The notes below the pieces were generated by a model, which worked only from the letters and a program-made list of their open reading frames with translations, was not told where the DNA came from and searched no databases. This document shows, in pieces, positions 1-9,243 of a DNA stretch of 64,000 nucleotides (its first letter is position 1; each line of letters opens with the position of its first letter). Made by a program: the position numbers and the translations under genes. Origin of the DNA: Streptomyces netropsis (lineage in GTDB: Bacteria > Actinomycetota > Actinomycetes > Streptomycetales > Streptomycetaceae); the NCBI RefSeq assembly GCF_014203545.1, contig NZ_JACHJG010000004.1, positions 399,266 through 463,265 of the forward strand, given 5' to 3'.

Positions 1-63
1 CGAGGAGCCGGGCGTCAGGAAGGGGGCCGGCAGACGCCCGATGCTACGAGTGTTGGCTTCCAC
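1..63 (-). CDS. prcB: 20S proteasome beta subunit, 5' end only
   Basis: Only the first 21 codons are inside the window. The start is GTG at 61-63, preceded by a GGAAGG ribosome site about 6 nt upstream. The residues read EANTRSIGRLPAPFLTPGSS after the initiator, which is the typical Streptomyces PrcB propeptide. PrcB is the catalytic beta subunit of the actinobacterial 20S core particle; its propeptide is autocleaved to expose the active Thr, which lies outside this window. It is the next gene after pup on the minus strand, as expected for the Pup-proteasome locus, with a decayed gene between them. Confidence 0.85.
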   Translation of the reverse strand, partial: MEANTRSIGRLPAPFLTPGSS

Positions 64-376
64 GCGTTTCCTTCCAGATATGCGGCGGCCCGCCTCATCA
101 CGTCCGCCTGGTCCTTGAACCGCCCCGGTGCCGCACCACGGCCGGAGCACAGTACGCCAGGGACCTTACCCGTCCCATGATCGCTTTCCATATGCCCGTC
201 CGGAGCGGCGGGACGCCTCACGCGTGCCCCGTCCCGCCGCTCCGCCGGGGCACGCAACTCATCCCGGCGGAACTCCCGTTCACGACGGAGGTGGCCGGCG
301 CCGCGAACCCGGCGCCGGGCGACGTCCGCTTGCATCGAAAGCGCTTCCTCTTTTGATGCAATCCGGGCACTGTCCG
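15..376 (-). pseudogene. Decayed recombination endonuclease VII-like gene between pup and prcB
   Basis: Actinobacteria of this group commonly carry a phage-type endonuclease VII gene here. The minus-strand frame ending at 15 still reads SDHGTGKVPGVLC and RRAAAYLEGNAWKPTL, which match the endonuclease VII core (DHDH-x-TG-x-VRGxLC) and its usual C-terminus. The zinc cysteines are gone: the VCxxC-like pair now reads ARVRR, and the second core CxxC/N reads CSGRG. A CPDC motif survives just upstream at about 345-369, but in a different frame, so the N-terminal half is frameshifted. No in-frame start with a ribosome site is seen. The 3' end overlaps the first 49 nt of prcB, which may explain why that part looks best preserved. 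Alternative: a shortened gene of new function. Confidence 0.6.
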
Positions 377-595
377 CTACTCCCCGCCCTTTTGGACAAA
401 TGACCTCACGAAATCCTCGGCATTCTCTTCGAGGACATCGTCGATTTCGTCCAGCACGGAGTCCACGTCGTCCGACAGCTTCTCCTGGCGCTCCTTGAGG
501 TCCTCCGAAGCCTGCGCGTCCTGCGCCTGCTCCTCGACCTCCTCCGTGGAACGCGTGGCCTTCTGCTGCCCGCCGCCGGTGTCCTTGGTCGCCAT
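377..595 (-). CDS. pup: Prokaryotic ubiquitin-like protein Pup
   Basis: A 72-aa acidic, largely disordered protein that is conjugated through its C-terminus to target lysines by PafA and threads targets into the Arc/20S proteasome. It begins MATKDTGGGQQKATRSTEEV and ends FVQKGGE. The last residue is Glu (codon GAG at 380-382), not Gln, so no deamidation should be needed before ligation and Dop would act here only as depupylase. The helical Arc-binding segment (LSDDVDSVLDEIDDVLEENA) is intact. The start at 595 was chosen because the family begins MATKD; the longer open frame upstream has no family counterpart. It lies 145 bp downstream of dop on the same strand. Confidence 0.97.
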   Translation of the reverse strand: MATKDTGGGQQKATRSTEEVEEQAQDAQASEDLKERQEKLSDDVDSVLDEIDDVLEENAEDFVRSFVQKGGE

Positions 596-740
596 ATCCC
601 TCACCCCGCTCGGTTCGACGTACAAGATCAGATGTACCTGCTCAGACCCTACAAGCAGGGTCCGAGATCGGCCCTGCACTTGCTACAACGTCCCGGAACC
701 ACCGTGATGATTCCCCGAACGCAGTCTCCTCAGACCCCAC

Positions 741-2252
741 TCAGCCCCCGGACAGGACACGGACCAGTTCCTCGGCCGTGCGACAGCGGTCCAGGAGCTC
801 CTTGACGTGATTGCGGGTCCCGCGCAGTGGCTCCAGCGTGGGCACCCGTTGCAGAGAGTCACGACCCGGCAGATCGAAGATCACCGAGTCCCAGGAGGCG
901 GCGGCCACGTCGTCCGCGTACTGCTCCAGGCAGCGGCCGCGGAAATACGCCCGGGTGTCCTCCGGCGGGGCCGCGATGGCCCGCTGGACCTCGTCCTCCT
1001 CCAGCAGCCGCTTCATCCGGCCGCGGGCCGCCAGCCGGTTGTACAGGCCCTTGTCGGGCCGTACGTCCGCGTACTGGAGGTCCACCAGGTGCAAACGGGC
1101 GGCGTCCCAGTCCAGGGTGTCCCGGCGGCGGTAGCCCTCCAGCAGCTCGCGCTTGGCCACCCAGTCCAGCTCACCGGCGAGGCTCATCGGATCGCGCTCG
1201 AGGCGGTTCAGCACGTCCTCCCAGCGGCCGAGGACGTCCTTGGTCTGCTCGTCCGCGTCCGCGCCGAAGCGGTCCTCCACGTACTTGCGGGCCAGCTCGA
1301 AGTACTCCATCTGGAGCTGTACGGCCGTGAGCGTACGCCCGCTACGGAGCGTGATCAGTCGGCTCAGCGTGGGGTCGTGGCTCACCTGGTGGAGGGTGCG
1401 GACCGGCTGGTCCACGGCCAGGTCGGCGGCGATGAAGCCGTCCTCGATCATCGACAGCACCAGGGCGGTGGTGCCGAGCTTGAGGTAGGTGGAGATCTCG
1501 GAGAGGTTGGCGTCGCCGATGATGACGTGCAGCCTGCGGTACTTCTCGGCGTCGGCGTGCGGCTCGTCGCGGGTGTTGATGATGGGCCGCTTGAGGGTGG
1601 TCTCGAGGCCGACCTCGACCTCGAAGTAGTCCGCGCGCTGGCTGAGCTGGAAGCCGTGCTCGCGGCCGTCCTGGCCGATGCCGACACGGCCGGCGCCGGT
1701 GACGACCTGCCGGCAGACGAAGAACGGCGTCAGATGGCGCACGATGTCCGAGAAGGGGGTCTCCCGCTTCATCAGGTAGTTCTCGTGGGTGCCGTAGGAG
1801 GCGCCCTTGTTGTCGGTGTTGTTCTTGTAGAGGTGGATCGGCTGGGCGCCGGGCAGCTGGGCGGCGCGCTCGGCGGCCTCGGCCATGATGCGCTCGCCGG
1901 CCTTGTCCCACAGCACGGCGTCGCGCGGATTGGTGATCTCCGGCGAGCTGTACTCCGGGTGGGCGTGGTCCACGTACAGCCGCGCGCCATTGGTGAGGAT
2001 GACATTGGCCAGGCCGATGTCCTCGTCGGTGAGCTGGCTGGAGTCTGCGGCCTCGCGGGCGAGGTCGAAGCCGCGGGCGTCCCGCAGCGGGTTCTCCTCC
2101 TCGAAGTCCCAGCGGGCTCGTCGCGCCCGGTGCATCGCAGCCGCGTAGGCGTTGACGATCTGGGACGAGGTGAGCATGGCATTGGCGTTCGGGTGACCGG
2201 GGACGGAGATCCCGTACTCCGTCTCGATGCCCATTACTCGCCGTACGGTCAT
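741..2252 (-). CDS. dop: Depupylase / Pup deamidase
   Basis: A 503-aa carboxylate-amine ligase fold enzyme that removes Pup from substrates. The N-terminal MGIETEYGI carries the metal/ATP-binding Glu10. [10 protein letters not shown] holds the catalytic Asp (about residue 95), and [15 protein letters not shown] is the nucleotide loop typical of Dop/PafA. Dop rather than PafA is supported by length, the [12 protein letters not shown] start and its position directly upstream of pup. The ATG at 2252 has an AGGAGG site 6-7 nt upstream. It is transcribed with pup; 351 bp and a large stem-loop separate it from arc. With the GGE Pup of this strain the deamidase activity appears dispensable (inference). 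PafA itself is not in the window. Confidence 0.96.
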   Translation of the reverse strand: MTVRRVMGIETEYGISVPGHPNANAMLTSSQIVNAYAAAMHRARRARWDFEEENPLRDARGFDLAREAADSSQLTDEDIGLANVILTNGARLYVDHAHPEYSSPEITNPRDAVLWDKAGERIMAEAAERAAQLPGAQPIHLYKNNTDNKGASYGTHENYLMKRETPFSDIVRHLTPFFVCRQVVTGAGRVGIGQDGREHGFQLSQRADYFEVEVGLETTLKRPIINTRDEPHADAEKYRRLHVIIGDANLSEISTYLKLGTTALVLSMIEDGFIAADLAVDQPVRTLHQVSHDPTLSRLITLRSGRTLTAVQLQMEYFELARKYVEDRFGADADEQTKDVLGRWEDVLNRLERDPMSLAGELDWVAKRELLEGYRRRDTLDWDAARLHLVDLQYADVRPDKGLYNRLAARGRMKRLLEEDEVQRAIAAPPEDTRAYFRGRCLEQYADDVAAASWDSVIFDLPGRDSLQRVPTLEPLRGTRNHVKELLDRCRTAEELVRVLSGG

Positions 2253-2603
2253 GCGGCCCTCCTAGCCCGGCGGCGCCCCGTGGTGGGGTCGCCGCTCAAG
2301 TACCGCTGCTCTTCCGGTCCGTGCGCATCCCCCACGTGCTTCGTGGCCCGGTACCGAAGAGCCTAGAACGGCTTTGCGGCGGTGGGGAGATCATTACAGT
2401 CATTGCTCCGGTTCGTGCCGCGCCCGGCCCGGCCGGGCCGCCTCGTGCCCGCCGGGGCCCGCCGAGGCCTCGCGAGCCCCTTTCCGGACGTGCCGGTGCC
2501 CGGTCCGGCGCAAAAGCGTCCGGCTGCGGACGCCCCCGGAGCACCCGCCCCGGCACCGAGGCGCCAAGGGCGGGACGAGGACATCCGCAGCCGGACGACG
2601 GTG
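2253..2603. other. arc-dop intergenic region (351 bp)
   Basis: No gene is visible. It contains a 14-bp perfect inverted repeat just after arc (2517-2530 and 2584-2597), a GGCCCGGCCGGGCC palindrome at 2426-2439, and a less GC-rich patch around 2385-2410 that could hold the dop promoter on the minus strand. The last 25 bp before dop carry its ribosome site. Confidence 0.6.
2517..2597 (-). terminator. Large stem-loop downstream of arc
   Basis: The arms CGTCCGGCTGCGGA (2517-2530) and TCCGCAGCCGGACG (2584-2597) are perfectly complementary over 14 bp and enclose a 53-nt GC-rich loop. It starts 7 nt after the arc stop, so it is a candidate terminator or attenuator separating arc from dop-pup. There is no T-tract. 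Confidence 0.45.
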
Positions 2604-4370
2604 TTACAGATACTGGCCGGTATTGGCCACGGTGTCGATCGAGCGACCGGTGTCCGCGCCCTGCTTTCCGGTGACAAGGGTGCGGATGAAGACGATCCGC
2701 TCGCCCTTCTTTCCGGAGATCCGGGCCCAGTCGTCCGGGTTGGTGGTGTTGGGCAGGTCCTCGTTCTCCTTGAACTCGTCCACACAGGCGGCGAGCAGGT
2801 GGGAGACGCGAATGCCCTTCTGGTTCTGGTCGAGGAATGCCTTGATGGCCATTTTCTTCGCCCGGTCCACGATGTTCTGGATCATCGCGCCCGAGTTGAA
2901 GTCCTTGAAATACAGGACTTCCTTGTCGCCGTTTGCGTACGTGACCTCGAGGAAGCGGTTTTCCTCGGATTCCGCGTACATCTGCTCGACGACCGACTGG
3001 ATCATGCCGGCGACGGCGGCCCTGGCCGACCCGCCGTGCTCGGTCAGGTCGTCCGCGTGGACCGGCAGGGTCTCGGTGAGGTACTTCGAGAAGATGTCCT
3101 TGGCCGCCTCGGCGTCCGGACGCTCGATCTTGATCTTGACGTCGAGCCGGCCGGGCCGCAGGATCGCGGGGTCGATCATGTCCTCGCGGTTCGAGGCACC
3201 GATGACGATGACGTTCTCCAGGCCCTCCACGCCGTCGATCTCGGAGAGCAGCTGCGGGACGATGGTGTTCTCCACGTCCGAGCTGACTCCGGAGCCGCGG
3301 GTGCGGAAGAGGGAGTCCATCTCGTCGAAGAAGACGATGACCGGCGTGCCCTCGCTCGCCTTCTCCCTGGCGCGCTGGAAGATGAGCCGGATGTGCCGCT
3401 CGGTCTCGCCGACGTACTTGTTGAGCAGCTCCGGGCCCTTGATATTGAGGAAGAAGCTCTTCCCCGCGGGCTTGCCGGTGACCTCGGCGACCTTCTTGGC
3501 AAGGGAGTTGGCCACCGCCTTGGCGATGAGCGTCTTGCCGCAGCCGGGCGGGCCGTAGAGCAGCACGCCCTTGGGCGGCCGCAGTTCGTGCTCCTTGAAG
3601 AGGTCGGGGTAGAGGTACGGCAGCTCGACCGCGTCGCGGATCAGCTCGATCTGGTTTCCCAGTCCGCCGATCTTCGTGTAGTCGATGTCCGGGACCTCTT
3701 CGAGGACGAGCTCCTCGACCTCGCTCTTCGGGATGACCTCGTAGACGTAGCCGGATCGGGATTCGAGCAGCAGGGCGTCGCCGGGGCGGATGGTGACGTC
3801 CAGCAGCGGCTCGGCGAGCCGCACCACCCGCTCCTCGTCGGTGTGCCCGATGACCAGGGCCCGCTCGCCGTCCTCGAGGATCTCCTTGAGGGTGACGATG
3901 TCCCCGGCCCGCTCGAACGCCATGGCCTCGACCACGTTGAGCGCCTCGTTGAGCATGACCTCCTGGCCACGCCTGAGGTCCTCGACCTCGACGCTCGGGC
4001 TGACGTTGACCCGGAGTTTCCGCCCTCCGGTGAAGATGTCGGCCGTGCCGTCCTCATTGGTCTGCAGGAAGACGCCGAAGCCGGCCGGCGGCTGTGCGAG
4101 CCGGTCCACTTCCTCCTTGAGGGCCACGATCTGGTCGCGGGCCTCGCGGAGGGTGTTGGCGAGCCGCTCGTTCTGAGCGGACACCCCGGCCAGGTTGGTC
4201 TGGAGCTCGACGATCCGCTCTTCGAGAATCCTCGTGTGACGCGGAGAGTCGGCGAGCTTGCGCCGCAGGACGGCGATCTCCTGCTCGAGATAGGCAACCT
4301 GGCCCGCGGGGTCGTCAGACCCTCGCCCGGGCCGGATGCCGCGGTTCATGTCGTCGTCGTGGGCTGCCAC
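2604..4370 (-). CDS. arc: Proteasome-associated AAA+ ATPase Arc/Mpa
   Basis: A 588-aa ring ATPase that captures pupylated proteins with its N-terminal coiled coil, unfolds them and feeds the 20S proteasome. Visible parts: an N-terminal coiled coil (about residues 20-80), tandem OB domains, Walker A GPPGCGKT, Walker [13 protein letters not shown], and the C-terminal QYL motif that docks in the alpha-ring. The GTG start at 4368-4370 ([11 protein letters not shown]) was chosen because GGAGGTGAGG lies about 5-8 nt upstream and the family starts there; an in-frame ATG 18 nt further up is less likely. Divergent from the ferredoxin gene across 242 bp. Followed by dop and pup after a stem-loop. Confidence 0.97.
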   Translation of the reverse strand: MAAHDDDMNRGIRPGRGSDDPAGQVAYLEQEIAVLRRKLADSPRHTRILEERIVELQTNLAGVSAQNERLANTLREARDQIVALKEEVDRLAQPPAGFGVFLQTNEDGTADIFTGGRKLRVNVSPSVEVEDLRRGQEVMLNEALNVVEAMAFERAGDIVTLKEILEDGERALVIGHTDEERVVRLAEPLLDVTIRPGDALLLESRSGYVYEVIPKSEVEELVLEEVPDIDYTKIGGLGNQIELIRDAVELPYLYPDLFKEHELRPPKGVLLYGPPGCGKTLIAKAVANSLAKKVAEVTGKPAGKSFFLNIKGPELLNKYVGETERHIRLIFQRAREKASEGTPVIVFFDEMDSLFRTRGSGVSSDVENTIVPQLLSEIDGVEGLENVIVIGASNREDMIDPAILRPGRLDVKIKIERPDAEAAKDIFSKYLTETLPVHADDLTEHGGSARAAVAGMIQSVVEQMYAESEENRFLEVTYANGDKEVLYFKDFNSGAMIQNIVDRAKKMAIKAFLDQNQKGIRVSHLLAACVDEFKENEDLPNTTNPDDWARISGKKGERIVFIRTLVTGKQGADTGRSIDTVANTGQYL

Positions 4371-4612
4371 GGTCCTCACCTCCTCCAAGGGGAGCTGGAC
4401 GCTTCCAGACCCTACCTGGGCTGGTGCAGGTTGAAACCCCTAGATCACAAACCCGGTCGGAGTGTGTCCGATCTTCACCCTTGCGCACGTCCTCACGTCA
4501 GGGGAATACCCACCCATCAACATCGGAAAGCGGGCGGTTGTATCGTCGAGTCGGTCAACACCCGTCAGTGCTGGCTCCAATTGGTTCACGTAGGTAGGAA
4601 ACGGCAGGCGAG

Positions 4613-4909
4613 ATGACCGTGCGGAACGAAGGCCTCGACGAGCTGGAAGTCTGGATCGACCAGGACCTGTGCACCGGCGACGGCATCTGTGTGCAGTACG
4701 CCCCCGAGGTCTTCGAGCTGGACATCGACGGGCTGGCGTATGTGAAGAGCGCGGACGACGAGCTGCTGCAGGACAAGGGTGCCACCACGCGCGTGCCGCT
4801 GCCGCTGCTGGGCGATGTCCGGGACTCGGCGAAGGAGTGCCCGGGGGACTGCATCCACGTCCGCCGCGTCGCCGACAAGGTCGAGGTCTACGGCCCCGAC
4901 GCCGAGTGA
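4613..4909 (+). CDS. Small 3Fe-4S/4Fe-4S ferredoxin
   Basis: A 98-aa acidic ferredoxin of the actinobacterial type often encoded beside arc. The cluster cysteines are C20 and C26 (CTGDGIC) and C76 and C80 (CPGDC). The C-x5-C...C-P pattern is typical of single-cluster 3Fe-4S ferredoxins that donate electrons to cytochromes P450 and related oxygenases. No P450 is nearby, so its partner is unknown. Divergent from arc. The conserved pairing with arc is known in actinobacteria but its meaning is not. Confidence 0.9.
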   Translation: MTVRNEGLDELEVWIDQDLCTGDGICVQYAPEVFELDIDGLAYVKSADDELLQDKGATTRVPLPLLGDVRDSAKECPGDCIHVRRVADKVEVYGPDAE

Positions 4910-4913
4910 CGCC

Positions 4914-5636
4914 TCACACACTCCCCGCGACGGGAAGTGCGGTGAGGACGAACTTGCCGCCCTTCCACCGCCATTCGACGGCCCGGCGCAGATCCGGGCA
5001 GCAACGCGGCACCTTCTTGTCGGAGTAGCCGAGCAGCGTGGCCGAAACCGTCCCCGGACCGCTCACCGCGAAGTCGGTGACGCTCATCTTCTGCCCGGGG
5101 TCGACCAGGGTCGCCGTGACGCGCGGCGCGGCGCCCTTCGCGCTCGGCGGCGCGAGGACGTAGATCCCGCTGGGCCGGGTGCCCGTCTCCGAGTGGCAGC
5201 GCACCACCGCGACCGTCTCCGGCCGTCCGTCGCCGTCGAGGTCGGCCGCGGCCCGTCGTACGACGTCCACCGGCGTTCCGCCGCAGTCGACCGGATAGCG
5301 CGCCGCCCGTGGATCGGGTGCCGCCGCGGGCGGGCCGCCGACGCCGGGTGCGGAACCGGGCGCGGAGTCGGGCGCGGAAGCGGTGACTGTGGTGGTCGCC
5401 GTGGCGTCGCCGGGGCCGAGGAGCGCCGCGCCGAGGAGCACGGCGGCCAGTGCCGCGGCGGTCGCAATCCAGTGCACGGGGCGGCTGCGGTTGTGCGCGG
5501 GCCTTTCGGGGACTGACGCGGGGCGGGGCGGCGGGAAGGCCACAGGGTGGGGCGGCGGGAAAGACTCTGGGCCGGCCGGAGGCTGCACGCGGGCTGAACT
5601 CCTGTGAGAGCTGTGGCTGCGGGGGGTGCCCAGCAT
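4914..5636 (-). CDS. Anchored or secreted protein of unknown function
   Basis: 240 aa with a Pro/Ser-rich cytoplasmic N-terminus (residues 1-55), one hydrophobic helix (about WIATAAALAAVLLGAALL), a low-complexity Ala/Pro/Ser stretch and a C-terminal globular part of about 120 aa. That part contains DLDGDGRPE, a D-x-D-x-D-G Ca-binding-like loop as in FG-GAP/VCBS repeats, and four Cys that could form disulfides, including an adjacent CC pair. The topology suggests an extracytoplasmic domain. The ATG at 5636 was chosen because the frame upstream overlaps the trmI terminator hairpin; no clear ribosome site is seen, so the start is uncertain. It ends 5 bp from the convergent ferredoxin gene. Confidence 0.6.
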   Translation of the reverse strand: MLGTPRSHSSHRSSARVQPPAGPESFPPPHPVAFPPPRPASVPERPAHNRSRPVHWIATAAALAAVLLGAALLGPGDATATTTVTASAPDSAPGSAPGVGGPPAAAPDPRAARYPVDCGGTPVDVVRRAAADLDGDGRPETVAVVRCHSETGTRPSGIYVLAPPSAKGAAPRVTATLVDPGQKMSVTDFAVSGPGTVSATLLGYSDKKVPRCCPDLRRAVEWRWKGGKFVLTALPVAGSV

Positions 5637-5757
5637 CGTGCCACACGGTCCGGTTCCGGGGAACAGCGGGCGGGGGGTGCCGCCCGATGGGGTTTCCTCG
5701 GCCGGGGACCGTGGATGAGCCGCCGTGGATGTGCCTTCGGCCGGCCTCAACGCAGAA

Positions 5758-5810
5758 GTGCCGCCGCCGAGTTCCGTGCGCGGTCGGCGCACGGAACCCG
5801 GTGGCGGCAC
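5758..5810 (-). terminator. Stem-loop terminator after trmI
   Basis: 24-nt arms (5758-5781 and 5787-5810) with two mismatches around a 5-nt loop, 16 nt after the trmI stop on the minus strand. Confidence 0.7.
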
Positions 5811-5826
5811 CGGGGTTGAGTGGGGG

Positions 5827-6732
5827 TCAGCGCTCGGCGGATCCGCTGGCGCTGCCGGGGCCGGTGTAGTCGTCGCCGTAGGCGCCCTTGGCGGGGCGGC
5901 GACGGCGCAGCGGCGGCTCCACGCCGTCCGCGAGGCGGCGGGCGGTGAGCAGGAAGCCGGTGTGGCCGATCATCCGGTGGTCGGGGCGTACGGCCAGGCC
6001 CTCGACGTGCCAGGTGCGGACCATGGACTCCCACGCCGACGGCTCGGCGAAGCAGCCGATCTCACGGATGGACTCGACGGTCCGGGCGAGCTGCGTGGTG
6101 GTCGCCACGTAGCAGCAGAGGATGCCGCCGGGCACGAGTGCCTTGCGGACGACCTCCAGGCACTCCCAGGGGGCGAGCATGTCGAGGATGACCCGGTCGA
6201 CGTCCGTGTCGGACAGATTGTCCTGGAGGTCGCCGACGGTGAGCTGCCACGCGGGGTGGGGGCCGCCGAAGTAGCGCTCCACGTTCTGCGTGGCGATCTC
6301 GGCGAAGTCGGCACGGCGCTCGTAGGAGTGCAGCATGCCCTGGTCGCCGATGGCGCGCAGCAGGAAGCTGCTGAGGGAGCCGGAGCCGACACCCGCTTCC
6401 ACGACGCGGGCGCCGGGGAAGATGTCGGCCATCGCCAGGATCTGCCCCGCGTCCTTGGGGTAGACCACGGCGGCTCCGCGCGGCATGGACAGGACATAGT
6501 CGGGGAGCAGGGGGCGCAGCGCGAGGTAGGCGACGTTTCCCGTGGTACGGACAACACTGCCCTCGGGAGCACCGATCAGCTCGTCGTGCGGGAAGGCACC
6601 CTTGTGGGTGTGGAACTGCTTCCCGGCTTCGAGCGTGAAGGTGTAGTGGCGTCCCTTGGGGTCGGTGAGCTGGACCTGGTCCCCGACCTGGAAGGGCCCG
6701 CGTCGGCGGGCGGCACCGGTCGGTTCGGACAT
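5827..6732 (-). CDS. trmI: tRNA (adenine-58-N1)-methyltransferase TrmI
   Basis: A 301-aa class I SAM methyltransferase that forms m1A58 in the T-loop of tRNAs, stabilising them; the family acts as a tetramer. An N-terminal beta domain (GPFQVGDQVQLTDPKGRHY) is followed by motif I VVEAGVGSGSLSSFL, the SAM acidic residue in SYERR and the catalytic-region LDMLAPWECL. The C-terminal 30 residues are Arg/Gly rich and may contact RNA. The arrangement near arc is common in actinobacteria. The start follows MSEPTGAARRRGPF, typical for the family. Confidence 0.93.
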   Translation of the reverse strand: MSEPTGAARRRGPFQVGDQVQLTDPKGRHYTFTLEAGKQFHTHKGAFPHDELIGAPEGSVVRTTGNVAYLALRPLLPDYVLSMPRGAAVVYPKDAGQILAMADIFPGARVVEAGVGSGSLSSFLLRAIGDQGMLHSYERRADFAEIATQNVERYFGGPHPAWQLTVGDLQDNLSDTDVDRVILDMLAPWECLEVVRKALVPGGILCCYVATTTQLARTVESIREIGCFAEPSAWESMVRTWHVEGLAVRPDHRMIGHTGFLLTARRLADGVEPPLRRRRPAKGAYGDDYTGPGSASGSAER

Positions 6733-6832
6733 GTGACCAGACTACCGGGCGTGCGCGGCGCCTGTTGACCACGGCGGGGTGGCCGGGGCCGGACGAGCCG
6801 CCGACGGGTGCGCGGGCAGGTGTCGGCGGGTG

Positions 6833-8074
6833 TCAGGAGGAGGGCCGCGCCATGGCGGACACGAAGGCCCGCTCGACGTCGGAGGCGGCGAGGACGCCGT
6901 AGACCTCGCCGGTCTCCTCGACCACGAGGTATTCGGTGGCGGGGGTGGCCCGGAGGGTGTCGAGGAGCTCTTCGCCGGAGAGTTCCGCGGAGACCCGCAT
7001 GCCGTCCTTGAGATCGGTGGCCAGGCCGCTGACGGCGACCCAGGGGCGGCGGTGTTCGGGGACGCCGACGATGGCGGACTCCCGGACGAGCGCGGCGGGG
7101 CGGCCCTGTCCGTCGACGACGACCAGGGCGCGGGCCCCCGCCTCGTTGGCCCGCCGCAGGGCCTCGGAGAGCGGTGTGGCGGCCTCCACGGGCACGGCGC
7201 GCCGGGTGAGGGTTCGGGCGCTCAGGTGGGGCAGGCGCTCGCGCAGCCGGGCCATGCGCAGGGCGTTGCCCGCCCCGGTCCAGATGATCGCGGCGAGGAT
7301 GGCGGCGAGCAGGGCGTCGGTGAGCGAGTCGAGGCCGCCGAGGCTCTCGGAATCGCCGTCGCCGAGGCCGCCGCGGGCGTGGGTGAGGAGGGGGAGGCCG
7401 ATGAGCACGGCGACGGCGAGCGCGCGGCCGACCCAGGCGGCGGCGACGGTGCCGGTCATGGGCTTGCCGCTGATCTTCCAGACGACGGCGCGGAGCATCC
7501 GGCCGCCGTCCAGCGGCAGGCCGGGCAGCAGGTTGAAGACCGCGACCAGCAGGTTGGAGATCATCAGGCCGGCGAGCAGGACGCCGGGGACGGTGCCGGG
7601 CTCGACGGCCTGCATGCCGAGGTAGAAGACGCCGGCGAGGACCAGGGAGAGCAGCGGGCCGACGAAGGCGAGGACGAATTCGCGGCCGGGGGTCTCGGTC
7701 TCCTTCTCGATCTCGGAGACACCGCCGAAGAACTGGAGCTGGATGCGGCGCACCGGGAGCTTGAAGCGGAGGGCGGCGACCGTGTGCGCGAGTTCGTGGA
7801 CGAGCACCGAGGCGTAGAAGGCCACGGCGAAGAAGAGGGCGACGAGGTAGCGGACGCGTCCGAGCTCGGGCAGCACGCGGTCGAGCTGGCCGCCGAAGAC
7901 CCAGGTGATGAGGGCGGCGACGAGGAACCAACTGGGGGCGACGTAGACGGGGACGCCGAAGGGGCGGCCCATGAGGATGCCGCCGCCCATCCGCGGCCGT
8001 CCCGGTTTGCCGTCGCCGGGCCCGGCCCGATGACCGGCGCCCCCGCCGGACTGGCCCTTCCCGCTGTTGTCCAC
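6833..8074 (-). CDS. Site-2 protease (M50 family) with C-terminal CBS domains
   Basis: A 413-aa intramembrane metalloprotease of the Rip3-like type. Zinc ligands are visible as HELAH (H93, E94, H97) in the third helix and the Asp of NLLPGLPLDGG (D189). About six hydrophobic segments span residues 43-255. Residues about 270-405 form a CBS pair (ALVVVDGQGRPAALVRESAI and a second copy ending VYGVLAASDVERAFV), which in this family senses nucleotides. The substrate is unknown; actinobacterial members cut anti-sigma factors or other membrane proteins. GTG start at 8074 with GAGGGG 5 nt upstream. Divergent from the RecB-type nuclease gene. Confidence 0.9.
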   Translation of the reverse strand: MDNSGKGQSGGGAGHRAGPGDGKPGRPRMGGGILMGRPFGVPVYVAPSWFLVAALITWVFGGQLDRVLPELGRVRYLVALFFAVAFYASVLVHELAHTVAALRFKLPVRRIQLQFFGGVSEIEKETETPGREFVLAFVGPLLSLVLAGVFYLGMQAVEPGTVPGVLLAGLMISNLLVAVFNLLPGLPLDGGRMLRAVVWKISGKPMTGTVAAAWVGRALAVAVLIGLPLLTHARGGLGDGDSESLGGLDSLTDALLAAILAAIIWTGAGNALRMARLRERLPHLSARTLTRRAVPVEAATPLSEALRRANEAGARALVVVDGQGRPAALVRESAIVGVPEHRRPWVAVSGLATDLKDGMRVSAELSGEELLDTLRATPATEYLVVEETGEVYGVLAASDVERAFVSAMARPSS

Positions 8075-8195
8075 GGTGTCCCCTCGTCGGCTGCGGCCCC
8101 CGCACCGCCCGGTGCCGTTCGATCATGCAGTGCGAGGGGGTCTGTCGTCGATGGTATTCGCCCGACTGTCAGTGACGGGCCGTAGGGTCTCTGTC

Positions 8196-9230
8196 ATGGG
8201 TATCGCCACCGACAATTCCACCGGGCCGGGCTCCGAGCGCGCGGCCGACCGGGCCGCCGGGCCTGCCGCCGGGCCCGCCGGGGCGGCGCGGCCGGCCGCG
8301 CTGTCACCGTCGCGCGCGGCCGATTTCATGCGGTGTCCGCTGCTCTACCGCTTCCGGGTGATCGACAAGCTGCCGGAGAAGCCGAGCGCGGCGGCGACCC
8401 GGGGCACGGTGGTGCACGCGGTGCTGGAGCGGCTCTTCGACGCCCCGGCGGCCGAGCGCACGGCCGGGCGGGCCAAGGGGCTGGTGCCGGGCGAGTGGGA
8501 GAAGCTGCTGGCGGCCCGGCCGGAGCTGGCGGAGCTGTTCCTGGGGGAGGACGGGGAGCGGGACGGCGAGCGGCTGGCCCGGTGGCTGGCGAACGCGGAG
8601 CGGCTGGTCGAGCGGTGGTTCACGCTGGAGGACCCGACGCGCCTGGAGCCCGCCGACCGCGAGCTGTACGTGGAGACGGTGCTCGAGGGCGGAGGGGCCG
8701 GGGAGGCGGGGCTGACGTTGCGCGGCTTCATCGACCGGGTGGACGTGGCGCCGTCGGGCGAGGTGCGGATCGTCGACTACAAGACCGGCAAGGCCCCGGC
8801 CCCGCAGTACCGGTCGGACGCCCTGTTCCAGATGACGTTCTACGCCCTGGTGATGTGGCGGCTGCGCGGGCAGGTCCCGCGCCGGCTCCAGCTGGTCTAC
8901 CTGGGCAGTGGCGATGTGCTGACGTACGACCCGACCGAGGCGGAGCTGCTGGCCGTGGAGCGCAGGCTGCGCGCGCTGTGGGAGGCCATCTCGCTGGCGA
9001 CGGAGACCGGCGACTGGCGGCCGCGGCCCACCAAGCTGTGCGGCTGGTGCGACCACCAGGCCGTCTGTCCGGAGTTCGGGGGCACTCCCCCGCCGTACCC
9101 GCTGCCCGTGCCCGCTCAGCGCGCCTCTGATGTCGATGCCGACGCCGATACCGACGCCGGTGCCGGTGCGGGCGCCGACGGCCGGGTGGTGGCCGACGGG
9201 GAGGGTCAGGGCAGAATGGACCCGGTCTAG
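8196..9230 (+). CDS. RecB-family Fe-S exonuclease (PD-(D/E)XK)
   Basis: 344 aa. The nuclease core is visible: GTVVHAVLERLF (motif H), GFIDRVD and VDYKTGK (the D...DxK catalytic residues). Cysteines flank it: C47 (ADFMRCPLLYRF) and C-x2-C-x5-C in LCGWCDHQAVC, matching the four-Cys iron-sulfur clasp of AddB-like nucleases. There is no helicase domain, so it is the stand-alone RecB C-terminal-like family common in actinobacteria, presumably a 5'-3' ssDNA exonuclease in repair. The tail is a short Asp/Ala/Gly repeat (DVDADADTDAGAGAGAD). The start at MGIATDNSTG (8196) clears the divergent M50 promoter; the longer frame would overlap that gene. The response regulator starts 13 bp downstream. Confidence 0.88.
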   Translation: MGIATDNSTGPGSERAADRAAGPAAGPAGAARPAALSPSRAADFMRCPLLYRFRVIDKLPEKPSAAATRGTVVHAVLERLFDAPAAERTAGRAKGLVPGEWEKLLAARPELAELFLGEDGERDGERLARWLANAERLVERWFTLEDPTRLEPADRELYVETVLEGGGAGEAGLTLRGFIDRVDVAPSGEVRIVDYKTGKAPAPQYRSDALFQMTFYALVMWRLRGQVPRRLQLVYLGSGDVLTYDPTEAELLAVERRLRALWEAISLATETGDWRPRPTKLCGWCDHQAVCPEFGGTPPPYPLPVPAQRASDVDADADTDAGAGAGADGRVVADGEGQGRMDPV

Positions 9231-9243
9231 CTAAGGAGTTCCT

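Noticed and set aside
2382..4616. 744-aa open frame antisense to arc
   Set aside because: Low-complexity Asp/Val/Leu text typical of antisense frames in GC-rich DNA; arc is unambiguous on the other strand.
6576..8126. 516-aa Arg/Pro-rich frame overlapping the M50 protease
   Set aside because: Arg/Pro/Gly-rich shadow of the M50 gene with no recognisable motif.
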